64,000 bases of DNA from CBDVBE01 sp964543525 (GTDB lineage: Bacteria; Fibrobacterota; Chitinivibrionia; Chitinivibrionales; JANQEN01): positions 43,169 through 107,168 of the forward strand of contig CAZIYW010000004.1 of NCBI GenBank assembly GCA_964543525.1, written 5' to 3'. A model generated the notes under the pieces. That model saw only the letters and a program-made list of their open reading frames with translations, did not search any database and had not been told where the DNA came from. The translations under genes and the position numbers were made by a program. Positions 35,286 to 45,500 of the stretch are shown here, in pieces. Every line of letters starts with the position of its first letter. Position 1 is the stretch's first letter.

Positions 35286-35374
35286 TGAAGAAACTAAGAC
35301 ATAAAGTAAAAAAGATTAAAGACTAAAAATTTTATTAATTCTTTTCTGCATTTCTTAGTTCCTTAGTGGCGAGA
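35286..35374. repeat. Imperfect inverted repeat between tssK2 and tssL2
   Basis: The left part (ATGAAGAAACTAAGACATAAAG) and the reverse complement of the right part (CACTAAGGAACTAAGAAATGCAG) agree at most positions. This is the style of the CACGAAGACACTAAG palindromes scattered in many FCB-type genomes. Its role here is unknown. Confidence 0.45.
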
Positions 35375-35393
35375 TACAAAAAAAGGAATTGTG

Positions 35394-36131
35394 ATGGGTA
35401 GATCGTTTGCCGAAACTATTGTCGGCCAGACATTGGAGTTGGATCTTACCAAGACCCGCACCAGGAAAGTTGATGATATTACCACGCTGTGCACGGATAT
35501 TTTTCTTATCATCATCCGCATGCGTGAATCCGAAGATTTGGGAGAGCCGGCTGCCTTGCGGAAACTGATAATCCATTACCTTGGCCTTTTCAAGAATAAC
35601 TGTAAAGCCATAAACATTAGTTCCTCGATGATTAATGACGCCATTTACGCGCTGGTTGCGCTTCTTGACGAAACAGTAATGAGTGTGCCGGGAAAGTGCC
35701 GTGATTACTGGGTCACCAATCCTATCCAGCTTGAATTATTCGGTGATAATCTTGCCGGTCAGAAGTTTTTTGATAAGCTCAGCAAGCTTATGAAAGATCC
35801 GGCCCGGATGAAGGATGTCCTTGAAATATTCTATCTGTGTCTTTCACTGGGGTTCGAAGGGAAATATAAACTGAGCAATGCAACGGAAAGAGATAAGATC
35901 ATTGATGCACTGGCACGTATACTACTGAAAACAGGTAAACGCGCGGTTTCCGGTCTCTCGCCGCATGGGAGACGCCGTGTCTCCCGCTCACTGGCTAAGC
36001 GCTCGCAAAAACGACTCATTCCAATCTGGGTGGTCGGTACCATTGTCGGCATTCTGGTTATCGGATTATGGGGTGCAATGTATTATCTCTCCGAGCAGAG
36101 TGTGCTGCGGGTACTGTCGCTGATAAAATAG
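35394..36131 (+). CDS. tssL: T6SS inner-membrane protein TssL (DotU), second copy
   Basis: About 245 residues with DotU features: ALVALLDETVMSVPGKCRDYW, QLELFGDNLAGQKFFDKLSKL, the LCLSLGFEGKY motif, a basic linker (HGRRRVSRSLAKRSQKR) and one TM helix near residues 207-231, ending soon after with no peptidoglycan-binding domain. The ATG at 35394 is six bases after AAGGA and preferred to the GTG at 35391. It pairs with the second tssK; no second tssM or tssJ is present in the window. Confidence 0.92.
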   Translation: MGRSFAETIVGQTLELDLTKTRTRKVDDITTLCTDIFLIIIRMRESEDLGEPAALRKLIIHYLGLFKNNCKAINISSSMINDAIYALVALLDETVMSVPGKCRDYWVTNPIQLELFGDNLAGQKFFDKLSKLMKDPARMKDVLEIFYLCLSLGFEGKYKLSNATERDKIIDALARILLKTGKRAVSGLSPHGRRRVSRSLAKRSQKRLIPIWVVGTIVGILVIGLWGAMYYLSEQSVLRVLSLIK

Positions 36132-36182
36132 CTGCAGGGTGGCAGTGCCGTAACGGCTGATATTGTCAAATCCGCATTCCCT

Positions 36183-36210
36183 ATTAATCAATCGAGATTA
36201 ATCAATCGAG
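36183..36210. repeat. Tandem 14-bp duplication at the end of the methyltransferase gene
   Basis: ATTAATCAATCGAG occurs twice in a row (36183-36196 and 36197-36210). The second copy contains the stop codon of the minus-strand methyltransferase gene, so the first copy duplicates it just outside the gene. Confidence 0.7.
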
Positions 36211-36993
36211 ATTTTCTTTTTGTATCTTCAGGATTTCCACCAGCGTCTTGCCGTCATTCACTTTTTTCCGCTTTACTGTTTCAATAACAAACCCAGATGA
36301 ACGGATGCGGCTTTTAAAATCTACCCAGTGCTGCCGTGTCGGATCTGCGATAAGTGCGCTGCCGGCGCTCGCAAGATGATTTTGTAAAAAGAGTACTATC
36401 GGTTCAATCCATCGCTGCTCATACAGAATATCTGAAGCGATGATACAATCGAACGTCTGTTTAAAGGGAGGATGGCGCCAATCACAGCAGAGTATGTTAC
36501 CCTTACCGGAATATTTTCGCATGTTTGCCGACGAATATACGCAGGCCTGCGGTGCAATATCCGTCGCAAGGATAGAACGGCCTGTTGTTGCCAGTGCGGC
36601 GGAAATGATACCAAGACCACAACCCAGTTCGCAGATCGTACGGGAATCGGGCGGCAGGTTGTTAATACAATAAGAAAGAAGCACCTCGGAGGAGGGCCAG
36701 TGTTCCGCCCAGAATGGCAGGAATTGATCCCGCTCATACTCTTCATCGGTGATCCGGTTAAGAATATGGTCAGGATCCGACGGCCGATAGAAAAACCACC
36801 TTTGCATCTGTGAATATATGGTAAAAAGGGTACTGTCGGCGGGAACGGTATCTTGCACCGGATTTCCTTTGAAAAGAGTGAGAAAGGCATAAAATAAGGT
36901 GTTGCAGCCGAAGCGGGCAAAATATTGTACAATACGGTACGCTTTGAAATAAGTTGACTCGCCTTGCCGTGGCATGATATAATTAGGTGACAA
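36202..36993 (-). CDS. SAM-dependent methyltransferase (METTL21/Methyltransf_16-like)
   Basis: Up to 263 residues. The SAM-binding motif I is ICELGCGLGIISAALA (about 120-135), then ILATDIAPQA with the ribose-contacting acidic residue, and a motif IV-like IIASDILYEQRWIEPIV. The upstream FWAEHWPSSEVLL resembles the W-P-(S/A)-(S/A) segment of lysine methyltransferases of the METTL21 type, so a protein substrate is possible. The frame opens with a TTG at 36993; an ATG at 36975 gives a protein six residues shorter, and neither has a clear ribosome site. Divergent from the HD-GYP gene. Confidence 0.82.
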   Translation of the reverse strand: MSPNYIMPRQGESTYFKAYRIVQYFARFGCNTLFYAFLTLFKGNPVQDTVPADSTLFTIYSQMQRWFFYRPSDPDHILNRITDEEYERDQFLPFWAEHWPSSEVLLSYCINNLPPDSRTICELGCGLGIISAALATTGRSILATDIAPQACVYSSANMRKYSGKGNILCCDWRHPPFKQTFDCIIASDILYEQRWIEPIVLFLQNHLASAGSALIADPTRQHWVDFKSRIRSSGFVIETVKRKKVNDGKTLVEILKIQKENLD

Positions 36994-37024
36994 ACAGTAT
37001 GTGTATTAAAAAAAAGTTTCAACC

Positions 37025-38242
37025 ATGGCAAAATCACAGAAAAATGAACCACTCTTGCAGTCGGTTGATATCGATGATGTAAAGGTGGGAATGTATATCC
37101 ACGATGTGTATGAACGGGACGGCATGATGCTAGTTTCGGAGGGTCGGCTTATTGTCAACACCGAACAGATAAATGAGCTCAGACAGCGTGGGGTGAAAAG
37201 GGTACGAATCGATACCGATAAATCATCAGTAAAAAAGAAAGAAGTACCGGGAAAGAAAGTTGCAAAGGATGATAAACAGCGTGAAGAAGAGTATTATAAG
37301 GAGCTTGAGAACGCAGTTACTATTCATCATGAGGGCGTGATACGTGTTTCGGAGGTGTTACATGCCATCCGTAGCGGTCAGCCTTTTTCGCTGTCGATAA
37401 TAAAAAGCGCCGCCCGGGATATTGTGGAAAGCCTCCTGAAAAATCCCGATGCCCTGATCAGTCTCAGTCAGTTAAAGGGGTATGATGATTATACCTATGT
37501 GCACTCTGTTAATGTGGCGATACTTCTCGCCTCGCTGGCCCTTGCCATGGGGTATCCTGAAGAACGGTTGATAGAACTGGGTATGGGCGGACTGCTGCAT
37601 GACATTGGTAAAATGCGTGTGCCGGAAAAAATATTAAACAAACCGGGTAAATTGACAGATACGGAATTTGCTATTATAAAACGCCATCCTGAATTCGGTA
37701 TTGAAACCATTCTTGATATGCGGGGTATATCCGATATCACCCGTAAGATTGTGCTGCAACATCACGAGCGGTATAACGGAAAAGGATATCCCCTCGGCCT
37801 GAAAGGGGAGCGTATCCATGAAGTCGGCCTGATGAGCGCTGTCGCCGATGTCTATGACGCCCTGACTTCCGATCGGGTGTATAAAGCGGCATGGACGCCG
37901 CAGAAAGCGCTCGCGCTCATCTTTAAAGGTTGTGATACAGAGTATTCACGTCGCATTGTCGAGTTATTCACCAAGCATATGGGGGTTTATCCGGTGGGCA
38001 GTTTTGTTAAATTATCCAACGGTGAACTGGGTGTGGTCATCCGGATAGACCGGGAAAAACTCCTGCGACCGGTGGTGCTGGTGCTGTTCGATAAAAACGG
38101 CACACGGCTGCGAGTCCCCAAAAAGATTGATCTGTGGGAGGAGCGGAATATCGAAAAACGAAAACAGGTGAAAATTGAAATATCGCTTAATCCAAAGGCC
38201 TTCGATATAAATGTCAATGACTTTATTCAACGACGTTTTTAA
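37025..38242 (+). CDS. HD-GYP domain cyclic-di-GMP phosphodiesterase
   Basis: 405 residues. The first 85 match DUF3391, which precedes many HD-GYP domains (VKVGMYIHDVYERDG, GRLIVNTEQINELRQRGV). Residues about 155-335 carry the full HD-GYP signature: YTYVHSVNVAIL, GLLHDIGKMRVPEKILNKPGKL, IKRHPEFG, QHHERYNGKGYPLGLKGERIHEVGLMSAVADVYDALTSDR in order. It should hydrolyse cyclic di-GMP to pGpG or GMP. The C-terminal 70 residues hold a small beta domain (GSFVKLSNGELGVVIRI) common to this family. Soluble, so it samples the cytoplasmic pool. Confidence 0.95.
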   Translation: MAKSQKNEPLLQSVDIDDVKVGMYIHDVYERDGMMLVSEGRLIVNTEQINELRQRGVKRVRIDTDKSSVKKKEVPGKKVAKDDKQREEEYYKELENAVTIHHEGVIRVSEVLHAIRSGQPFSLSIIKSAARDIVESLLKNPDALISLSQLKGYDDYTYVHSVNVAILLASLALAMGYPEERLIELGMGGLLHDIGKMRVPEKILNKPGKLTDTEFAIIKRHPEFGIETILDMRGISDITRKIVLQHHERYNGKGYPLGLKGERIHEVGLMSAVADVYDALTSDRVYKAAWTPQKALALIFKGCDTEYSRRIVELFTKHMGVYPVGSFVKLSNGELGVVIRIDREKLLRPVVLVLFDKNGTRLRVPKKIDLWEERNIEKRKQVKIEISLNPKAFDINVNDFIQRRF

Positions 38243-38314
38243 TATTGCATACTCGGGAGTATTTACGGTACAATTAGATTAACGAGACTATACAACAGAG
38301 AAGAAGGATACGTT

Positions 38315-38623
38315 ATGCATGGAAGTCACTGCAGACTCTACGATGAAAATCTGGTGAGAAACATCATGATTACCACCGGCATCTCAATTATGGAGTTTGT
38401 CAAGGAACATACGGCGGCAAATACGGAAGAGGTCTGCGAATTCGTGGAATATAATGCCGATGATATCATTGCGGAAACAATTAAAAACCTTAATCATGGT
38501 GATACTGAAAACAATACGCCCCTGGATCCTCCCACGGACCCTCCTGAGGATAGATTTGACAGACTGGATGATGACCTCTCATCCCTTGATGATGAAGATG
38601 ACGACGGTGATACTCTGTGGTAA
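38315..38623 (+). CDS. Small acidic protein of unknown function
   Basis: 102 residues with an AGAAGGA ribosome site before the ATG. The N-terminal 60 residues look helical and contain two cysteines and a histidine pair near the start (HGSHCRLYDEN, EEVCEFVEYN). The last 35 residues are Pro/Asp/Glu-rich and very acidic (DDLSSLDDEDDDGD), ending in LW. I do not recognise a family. It follows the HD-GYP gene by 72 bases on the same strand and may be co-transcribed. Confidence 0.6.
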   Translation: MHGSHCRLYDENLVRNIMITTGISIMEFVKEHTAANTEEVCEFVEYNADDIIAETIKNLNHGDTENNTPLDPPTDPPEDRFDRLDDDLSSLDDEDDDGDTLW

Positions 38624-38649
38624 TATCCGTTTCTGTTCCGGGCCGGGTA

Positions 38650-39027
38650 CTATTGCAGAGAGTGGTTAGCTGAAATTTCTGTGAGTACTTTCTGAAAGAC
38701 CTCCGCATTAAATGGTTTTACCATATACGCAGATGCCCCACTGTCAAGCGCCTCCTGGATACTCCGGGGATGCTCTTCAACAGTAAGCATGATTACCGGT
38801 ATAGCTTTCAGATGAACGGTGTTTTTAATAAGACGGAGACAGTCCAGTCCTGTCAGGCCGGGCATATGCCAGTCAAGAAGAATCAGATCAATTTTCTGCT
38901 GCTCCAGCGCCTCCAGAGCAGCATCGGTAGAATCACAGTATACCGCATCGGAATAGCCGAGTGCATCAAGCGTTTTCCGGATGAGCAGAAGCATTGTTTG
39001 CGAATCGTCAACCGCAAGTATTTTCAT
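38650..39027 (-). CDS. CheY-like single-domain response regulator
   Basis: 125 residues, a receiver domain alone. ILAVDDSQT supplies the acidic pair, LILLDWHMPG holds the phospho-acceptor aspartate, VIMLTVEE has the conserved threonine, and AYMVKPF has the conserved lysine. With no output domain it must act through a partner. The closest relative in the window is the frameshifted receiver at 58883-59261 on the other side of the giant gene; both share LLDWH(M/I)PG and IPVIMLTVE. Confidence 0.93.
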   Translation of the reverse strand: MKILAVDDSQTMLLLIRKTLDALGYSDAVYCDSTDAALEALEQQKIDLILLDWHMPGLTGLDCLRLIKNTVHLKAIPVIMLTVEEHPRSIQEALDSGASAYMVKPFNAEVFQKVLTEISANHSLQ

Positions 39028-39554
39028 TGATAATTACTCTCCACAGTATCGTTGCTGCGCAGGTATCCCTTTAATAATCAACTGGTTAAATATTTTATTC
39101 TTCTTCAGTCTAACATTAATTCCGTTAATCGTCAATGAGTTACTTGTTTTCTAAGAAAAAATAAACCACTCCTCAAACATAATTAGTCACAGCAGTATTG
39201 TAGTCGGTATGAATCAGGGAAATAGAGAATACTATCAAATCAGCAACTGTCTGCTTTTCCATCCTGCATGTAATGGAACGAACGGTGTATGCATCATGGA
39301 AGCATAGGTATAAAGGGCGAATTAGTTTAAGCGTATAAATAAAATGGTAACTTGTAACATCTTGAAATATAAGGAATTAAAAAAGCTGAAAAATGCCAAC
39401 CTTGAATAATTTTACTGGTTCTGGTATAATTTTATACATCGGTACACTATTAATTCTTTTATTGAATTCAATATTATTATACGCGCGTGTAAGGGTTCCA
39501 AAGATTTCAAATACCCCAAAGATGATTTAAATAATTCTTACTGGAAACTGAACC
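39028..39554. other. Upstream region of the giant gene
   Basis: 527 bases between the divergent receiver gene and the giant surface-protein gene. Apart from one good sigma-70-type promoter at 39402-39430, I see no gene, structured RNA or repeat in it. The transcript leader would be about 115-120 bases long. Confidence 0.5.
39402..39430 (+). promoter_or_regulatory. Sigma-70-type promoter for the giant gene
   Basis: TTGAAT (39402-39407) and TATAAT (39425-39430) are separated by exactly 17 bases. The -10 box is a perfect consensus. It lies 124-168 bases before the candidate start codons of the giant gene on the same strand. Confidence 0.6.
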
Positions 39555-42500
39555 GTGGTTAAGGCAGGTATGAACCTTAACAGCATGAATGAGCTTTTTT
39601 TTCCTCAAAAATGGAACCATAATATATCGGTTTCCCGGATACTTTTCTGCACACTTTTTATGCTGCGTGTTATTTCCCTTGCTGCTGAAGATTATTCCAC
39701 CTGGTCTCACTCACGAGTTCTCCTCCTCAATACTACCACCTCCGGTGCCAGTGTATCCGGTGATGTTTATAATTTCCCCGTGCTGATACGTTTAACTGCA
39801 AGCAATTTTAACTTCAGTGAAGCTGAATCGAACGGTGAGGATATGCGCTTTACCCTTGTTGACGGAACATATCTGCCGCACGAACGTGAACGCTGGGATT
39901 CCGGTAGTGAGCTTGCGGAGCTCTGGGTTCATATTCCAACAGTAGCCGGCGATGCAGCCACGCGAATTATTATGTACTGGGGAAAGAACAGCGCTCCGGA
40001 CAGCTCAAACGGCAGTGCCGTATTCAGCGCCGATTATGGCTTTGTCGGAGTGTGGCATTTAAATGAAAATGTAACTGATGCGACGGGAATAAATAACGGT
40101 AGTAGCGTTGACTGCGGTACCGATGATATTGCCGGTATGATAGGTCGGGCACGTTATTTTAATGCCGCAGAGACTGATTCAATAACGATTCCTCACAATA
40201 CGGTATATGAGTTAACGGACAGTATTACTTTCAGCGTATGGACCAAACAAACCTTGAGTGACAGTTGGCTTGCAGTGATTTCAAAGTCACGGGCACCTGA
40301 CGGTGGTCATGCAGATTTATGGCTTGGAAGGGGAGTTTCTGAAATATATGTCGGTTTGGAAGGACCTCTTCCAACCACTAACTGGACAACTTCATACTTA
40401 TTTCCCTATAATACATTTTCTTATCAGACAGTGGTGTACGACGGTTCCAAGGTAAGTCTTTTTGTTGAAGGGCAATTAAGAGAGCAATATGTCAATTCCG
40501 GGACAATGCAGCTCGGTCTGTATAACACTAATGATTTGGCCATAGGATATTCCGATGCATGGGGAAATCATTATGGCGGTATCATCGATGAGGTACGTAT
40601 TGAGAGTTATATCCGATCGGCAGACTGGGTTAAACTCTGCTATAAGAATCAGAAGTCGAGTGAGACTCTTATTGAAAATTACATTAGGTGGCTCGGTGGT
40701 TATTCTTCATGGGCCACTGCTGCGAACTGGTCACCGGCTATTGTTCCTATTGATGTCGACTCGGTACTTTTTAATACGGGCAGTAACTATTGTCAACTAA
40801 CCGCCGACACCGCGGTCGGATCTATTACAATGACATCCGGCTATTCGGGAAATTTTGATTTTAATGATCACACATTGACCATTAACCGCTTTGCTGACTT
40901 TTCAATGAATGGTGCGGGTAATATTGTTCTTGGTGGCACCTCAGACAAACTGGTTTTTAATGTCTCTTCCGGTGATACTATAATCTTTATTCCACCTTCC
41001 GGGGAGACAATGCCGGATATTGAAATTGACGGAGGCGGTTGTGTGCGGATTTCAACAACCGCCCTTACCGGCCGGACAATCACAGTAAAAAATGGTTCCG
41101 CTCTGGATCTTGGTGATGATGGGCTTACCCACACTATTACCAACCTGACCGCCACAGGCGGCGGGTATATTGATTTTGGGACAGCTATTCTTCATCTGAG
41201 CGGCAATATCGATTTTTCCCCTTTTACCGGTTTTATTACCGGAAGTGGAACTATTCAGCTGACAGGAGCGGGTACTCAGATTGTAACCCCAAAAGATGCG
41301 TCTACCACCCACCCCGTTATTCACCATTCCGGTACGGGTACTTTTCAGATTGCTGGAAGTAAATTGAAATGTGAAAGTTTCATAAATAATAATGGTATCA
41401 TTGACCTGAATGGCCAGGATCTGGAAACGGTTGGTGATTTCACCATTCGCGACGGTACCAATGCTACTATTTACGTGAGTGGTTCCAGTTGCCTTAATGG
41501 GAGGACAATAACTGTGGGTGGCGATGCCCTCCTTGAGGGTGGCTCCTGCGGCGGTGGCAACGAGATGAACTGTAATGCCACAACAACATGGTTGCTCACT
41601 GTTTCCGGCTCCCTCACTGCAACAAATGTTAATCTGGATTTTTGTAACGCGTCAGGTTCCGCAGGAGTAGCTGGAAACTGTGTTGACGGAAATAATAATA
41701 CGAACTGGACATTTACTTCTGTTAAAACCTGGCTTGGCTCCACAACCAGCTGGAACACGGCAAGTAACTGGTGTCCCTCGGGTGTTCCCGCATCTACGGA
41801 CACGGTCTATTTCAACAGTACCGGTACCGGGCCATGCGTGCTCGATATTGATCCGTCAATAGCGGCGATAATATTTACCGGCGGGTTTACCTATGATTTT
41901 GATTTTAACAACAGAAAAATTACTGCAACGAAAAAAATTGATTTCAGATCCGGTGGTACCTTTACTGTCATTGCCGGTGATTGGATTGCCTTTAACAATA
42001 TTTCCGACGCTGTTTTTATCCCAAAATCCGGCACAACCCTACCGCAATTGGAGAAGAGCAATACCGGATTGTTAACCATATCGAAAAACGGCTACACCGG
42101 CATCGATCAGTTATATCTTATAAACGGTTCCCTCGATCTGGGTGATGATGGTGTTACTCATACCGTTGGTTTGTTAACAATTGACGCAGGGAATCTTGAT
42201 TTTGGGAATGCAACCCTGCAAACGAGTAACCATGTAAACCTGAGCAATCTGGCAACCCTCACTGACGGAACTGGAACACTGGAATTCATTGGCACGTCAT
42301 CGCAGGATTTTACACCAAAAAGCGGCCAGATGCATCCAAGCTTGATACAAAATGGTTCCGGAGGAACGGTGTTAAAAGGAACCGTGACTGCCGGTAACCT
42401 GACTATCAGCAGCGGTACATTTCAGCTCAGTGGACACTCGCTTACTGTTAATGATGTGATAAGTACCGGTGGTAACATAAACTTTAATAGTACATCATCG

Positions 42501-45500
42501 CTTCGCGCAGCCGGGGATGTAGATGTCTCGAATTTGTCAACTATAACGGATGATGGTACCGGAACGTTGGAGTTTGTCGGAAGTTCGGCACAAACGTTTA
42601 CTCCCCACGCTACACAAGTGCTTCCCACAATCAAACAGAATGGAACCGGCGGTACCACCTGCTCCGGCAGCATTGGTAATGCAGGTTTCCTGCAAATTAT
42701 GCAGGGTACGATTTCACTGGGCAGCGGGTATACCCATCTGGTTTATGGCGTTACAACCGGTGCGCCCGGCGGCGCAATAGATTTCGGTTCAAGTACTCTC
42801 CAGGTAAAAATGGGCAATGCTGATTTCTCATCTCTCAGCTCGATTACTCCAGGAACGGGTACGCTTGACTTTATGTCCGGTTCCTGCACCAATGTATTGA
42901 CAACTTTAACCGGCTCAACCTTACCTTTTATCAGTCATACCGGCACAGGTACATTGCAGTTGTCCGGAAGCACTGTACAGACCCAGGGTTTTTCACAGAC
43001 AGCCGGAACTATAGATTTTAATGGGATTGATTTCACGACAGTCAGCGGCGGTGATTTTACTATCTCACCGGTTTCATCAGTTGCCAATCTCGGCGGGATG
43101 ACAATTACCGTAGCAGGTGATTGCCGGTTAAACGGACAGAGCGATAATGTGCTTAATCTCAATACTACCGCTGCAAGCACCTGGAACATAAATGTTACCG
43201 GATCACTCACGGCCGATTATGCGGATATAAGAAACAGTAACGCAACCGGTTCTGAAGGTGTTGCTGCGATAACATGTACAAACAGCGGTAGTAACGCCAA
43301 GTGGAGCTTTGCTGCTGACTGGGGAATAACCTCGTCGGCATTTACCGGCACATCACCGAGTACTGAGATACGGTGTATGGGCGGTACCAGTCCGAATCTG
43401 GATAATCTGGTAGTTACGAAACTCAATTATCGTTCAAACGGGTCGGGTACAATCTCTATCGCACTATATACCGGGGGAAGCCTGAGTGACCCGACCGGTG
43501 CAGTACGAAGAACTGAAATGCATAATGTATCGGTCTCTGCCGGATGGAATGAGATAGATGTCAGCGACAGGAGCTGGCCGAAAAATACCCCGACATGGAT
43601 TGCCTGTGCCAATTCATCGGGGGCCCGGCCATATATCTCAACCAGTTCGGCAGACTGTGGTGATTTCCAGGCGGCGCAAGGGAGATGGAAGGTTATCAGT
43701 CCTTCCGATTATGATGAAACCACCGCGTTACCGGAAACAATCACTGCCGGTTCTTTTACCGGCAACTGGTATGCGTACTATGCTGAATATTACAATTCAA
43801 CAAAAAATAATGCACCCACGGATATCACTCTTTCAGCATCATCTCTGGATGAGAACCAGGCTGCCGGCACCTTTGTCTGTAAGTTATCCGCCGCTGACAG
43901 CGATCCGGACAGTCATGTCTATTTTCTGGTATCGGGAAGCGGGGACTCAAATAATACCAGCTTTACTATCAGTAATGATACCCTGTATACAAACGAGGTG
44001 TTGGATTATGAGGTGCAGTCGAGTTATGGATGCCGCATTCAGGTCGATGACTGCAGGGGAGGACTTTATGATGAAGCATTTACTATTACAGTAAGCAATG
44101 TAAATGAAGGTCCGGTTGCGGGTGCAGGTAATGCCCTGGATTTTGACGGCAGCGATGACTATGTCAATTGTGGCAGTCCGGCTGAGTTAGATATTACTGA
44201 TGTAATTACTATTGAGGCATGGGTAAATTCCTCATCTCATGCGTCCAGTAATTATGTTTTGACAAAGAGGGATGATACCAATCAGCAGTATGGTCTTGTT
44301 GTAATGGATGGTGAGGTGCGTTTCTATACCTGGGGTGCAGATTCGTATATGACCACAACTGAAACTATCGCGTTGTCTGAATGGACCCATATTGCCGCAG
44401 CATTTAACAGCGCAACCCAGACCGGCGAGATTTATATCAACGGAATCGCTAAGGCGACCGATAATACAGCTTCAGCAATTACCACTGCAACATCCGACGT
44501 ATATATTGGCGCACGCGGTGATGGTGCCGGTGGTTGCAGTTATCCGTATCATGGCCTTATAGATGAAGTCCGCGTATGGCACGAAGTTCGTTCAGAGGCT
44601 GATATCCAGAATAACATGTACTCAGCTCTTCAGGGGAATGAAACCAATCTCGCCGGCTACTGGCGTATGGATAAATCCAGCGGTACTTTTTTACCTGATT
44701 ATTCAGGCAGTAAAAGTCATGGTACTCTGCAGAATATGACTGAGAACGACTGGGTTGCCTCTGAAGTCTGGAAGAATCGTTCCACCGGTGATGAAACTGC
44801 GCTTACGCATTCAGCCGGATGGGACCCTGACGGTGATGCTGTTACTTTATCGCAGGTTGTTGCACCTGCACAGGGCTCACTCTCCTTCAACAACGGCAAC
44901 AGAACCGTTACCTATACGCCGTCCCTCGGACAGATTGGAACCTTTACCTATACGTATCAGATAAGTGACGGCTCAATTACTGACACCTATGATATGAGTG
45001 TCGAGGTCGTTTATGATGATCCGGTAGTAACGTCACTTGACCCCGCCGATGATAAGCAAAGTGTAGCTGTGGATGATAATCTGATAATTACCTTTGATGA
45101 AATCGTTGATGTGGAGACGGGAAATATTGTTATCAAAAGAACCTCGGATGACGGTGTTTTTGAGACCATTGACGTAGCGGGTATACAGGTAACCGGCACG
45201 GGAACCAATACCATTACTATTACTCCATCGTCAAATTTTAACGCTGAAGGCTACTATGTTCAGATTGATGCAACTGCTTTTGACGATGTTGACGGAAACA
45301 GTTATGCGGGCATTGCCGATAAGACGACCTGGAACTTTTCAGTTGTCAATAGTGCCTCATGGGGTATCACCTCTTCTTCAATGTCCAGCAGCTATGTGAC
45401 GAATGATGTTCGTCTTATGGGTAATACCGGTCCTGCCACGGATAATATGGTTGTGTCAAAAATAAATTTCCGGTCTGGTGGCAATGGAACCGTGGCTGTT

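Noticed and set aside
38243..38314. ATACTC / GAGTAT palindrome after the HD-GYP gene as a terminator
   Set aside because: Loop would be only two bases and there is no T tract.
39028..39554. Possible riboswitch (cyclic-di-GMP type) upstream of the giant gene
   Set aside because: No conserved riboswitch core or stable multi-stem fold was visible; only a promoter could be supported.
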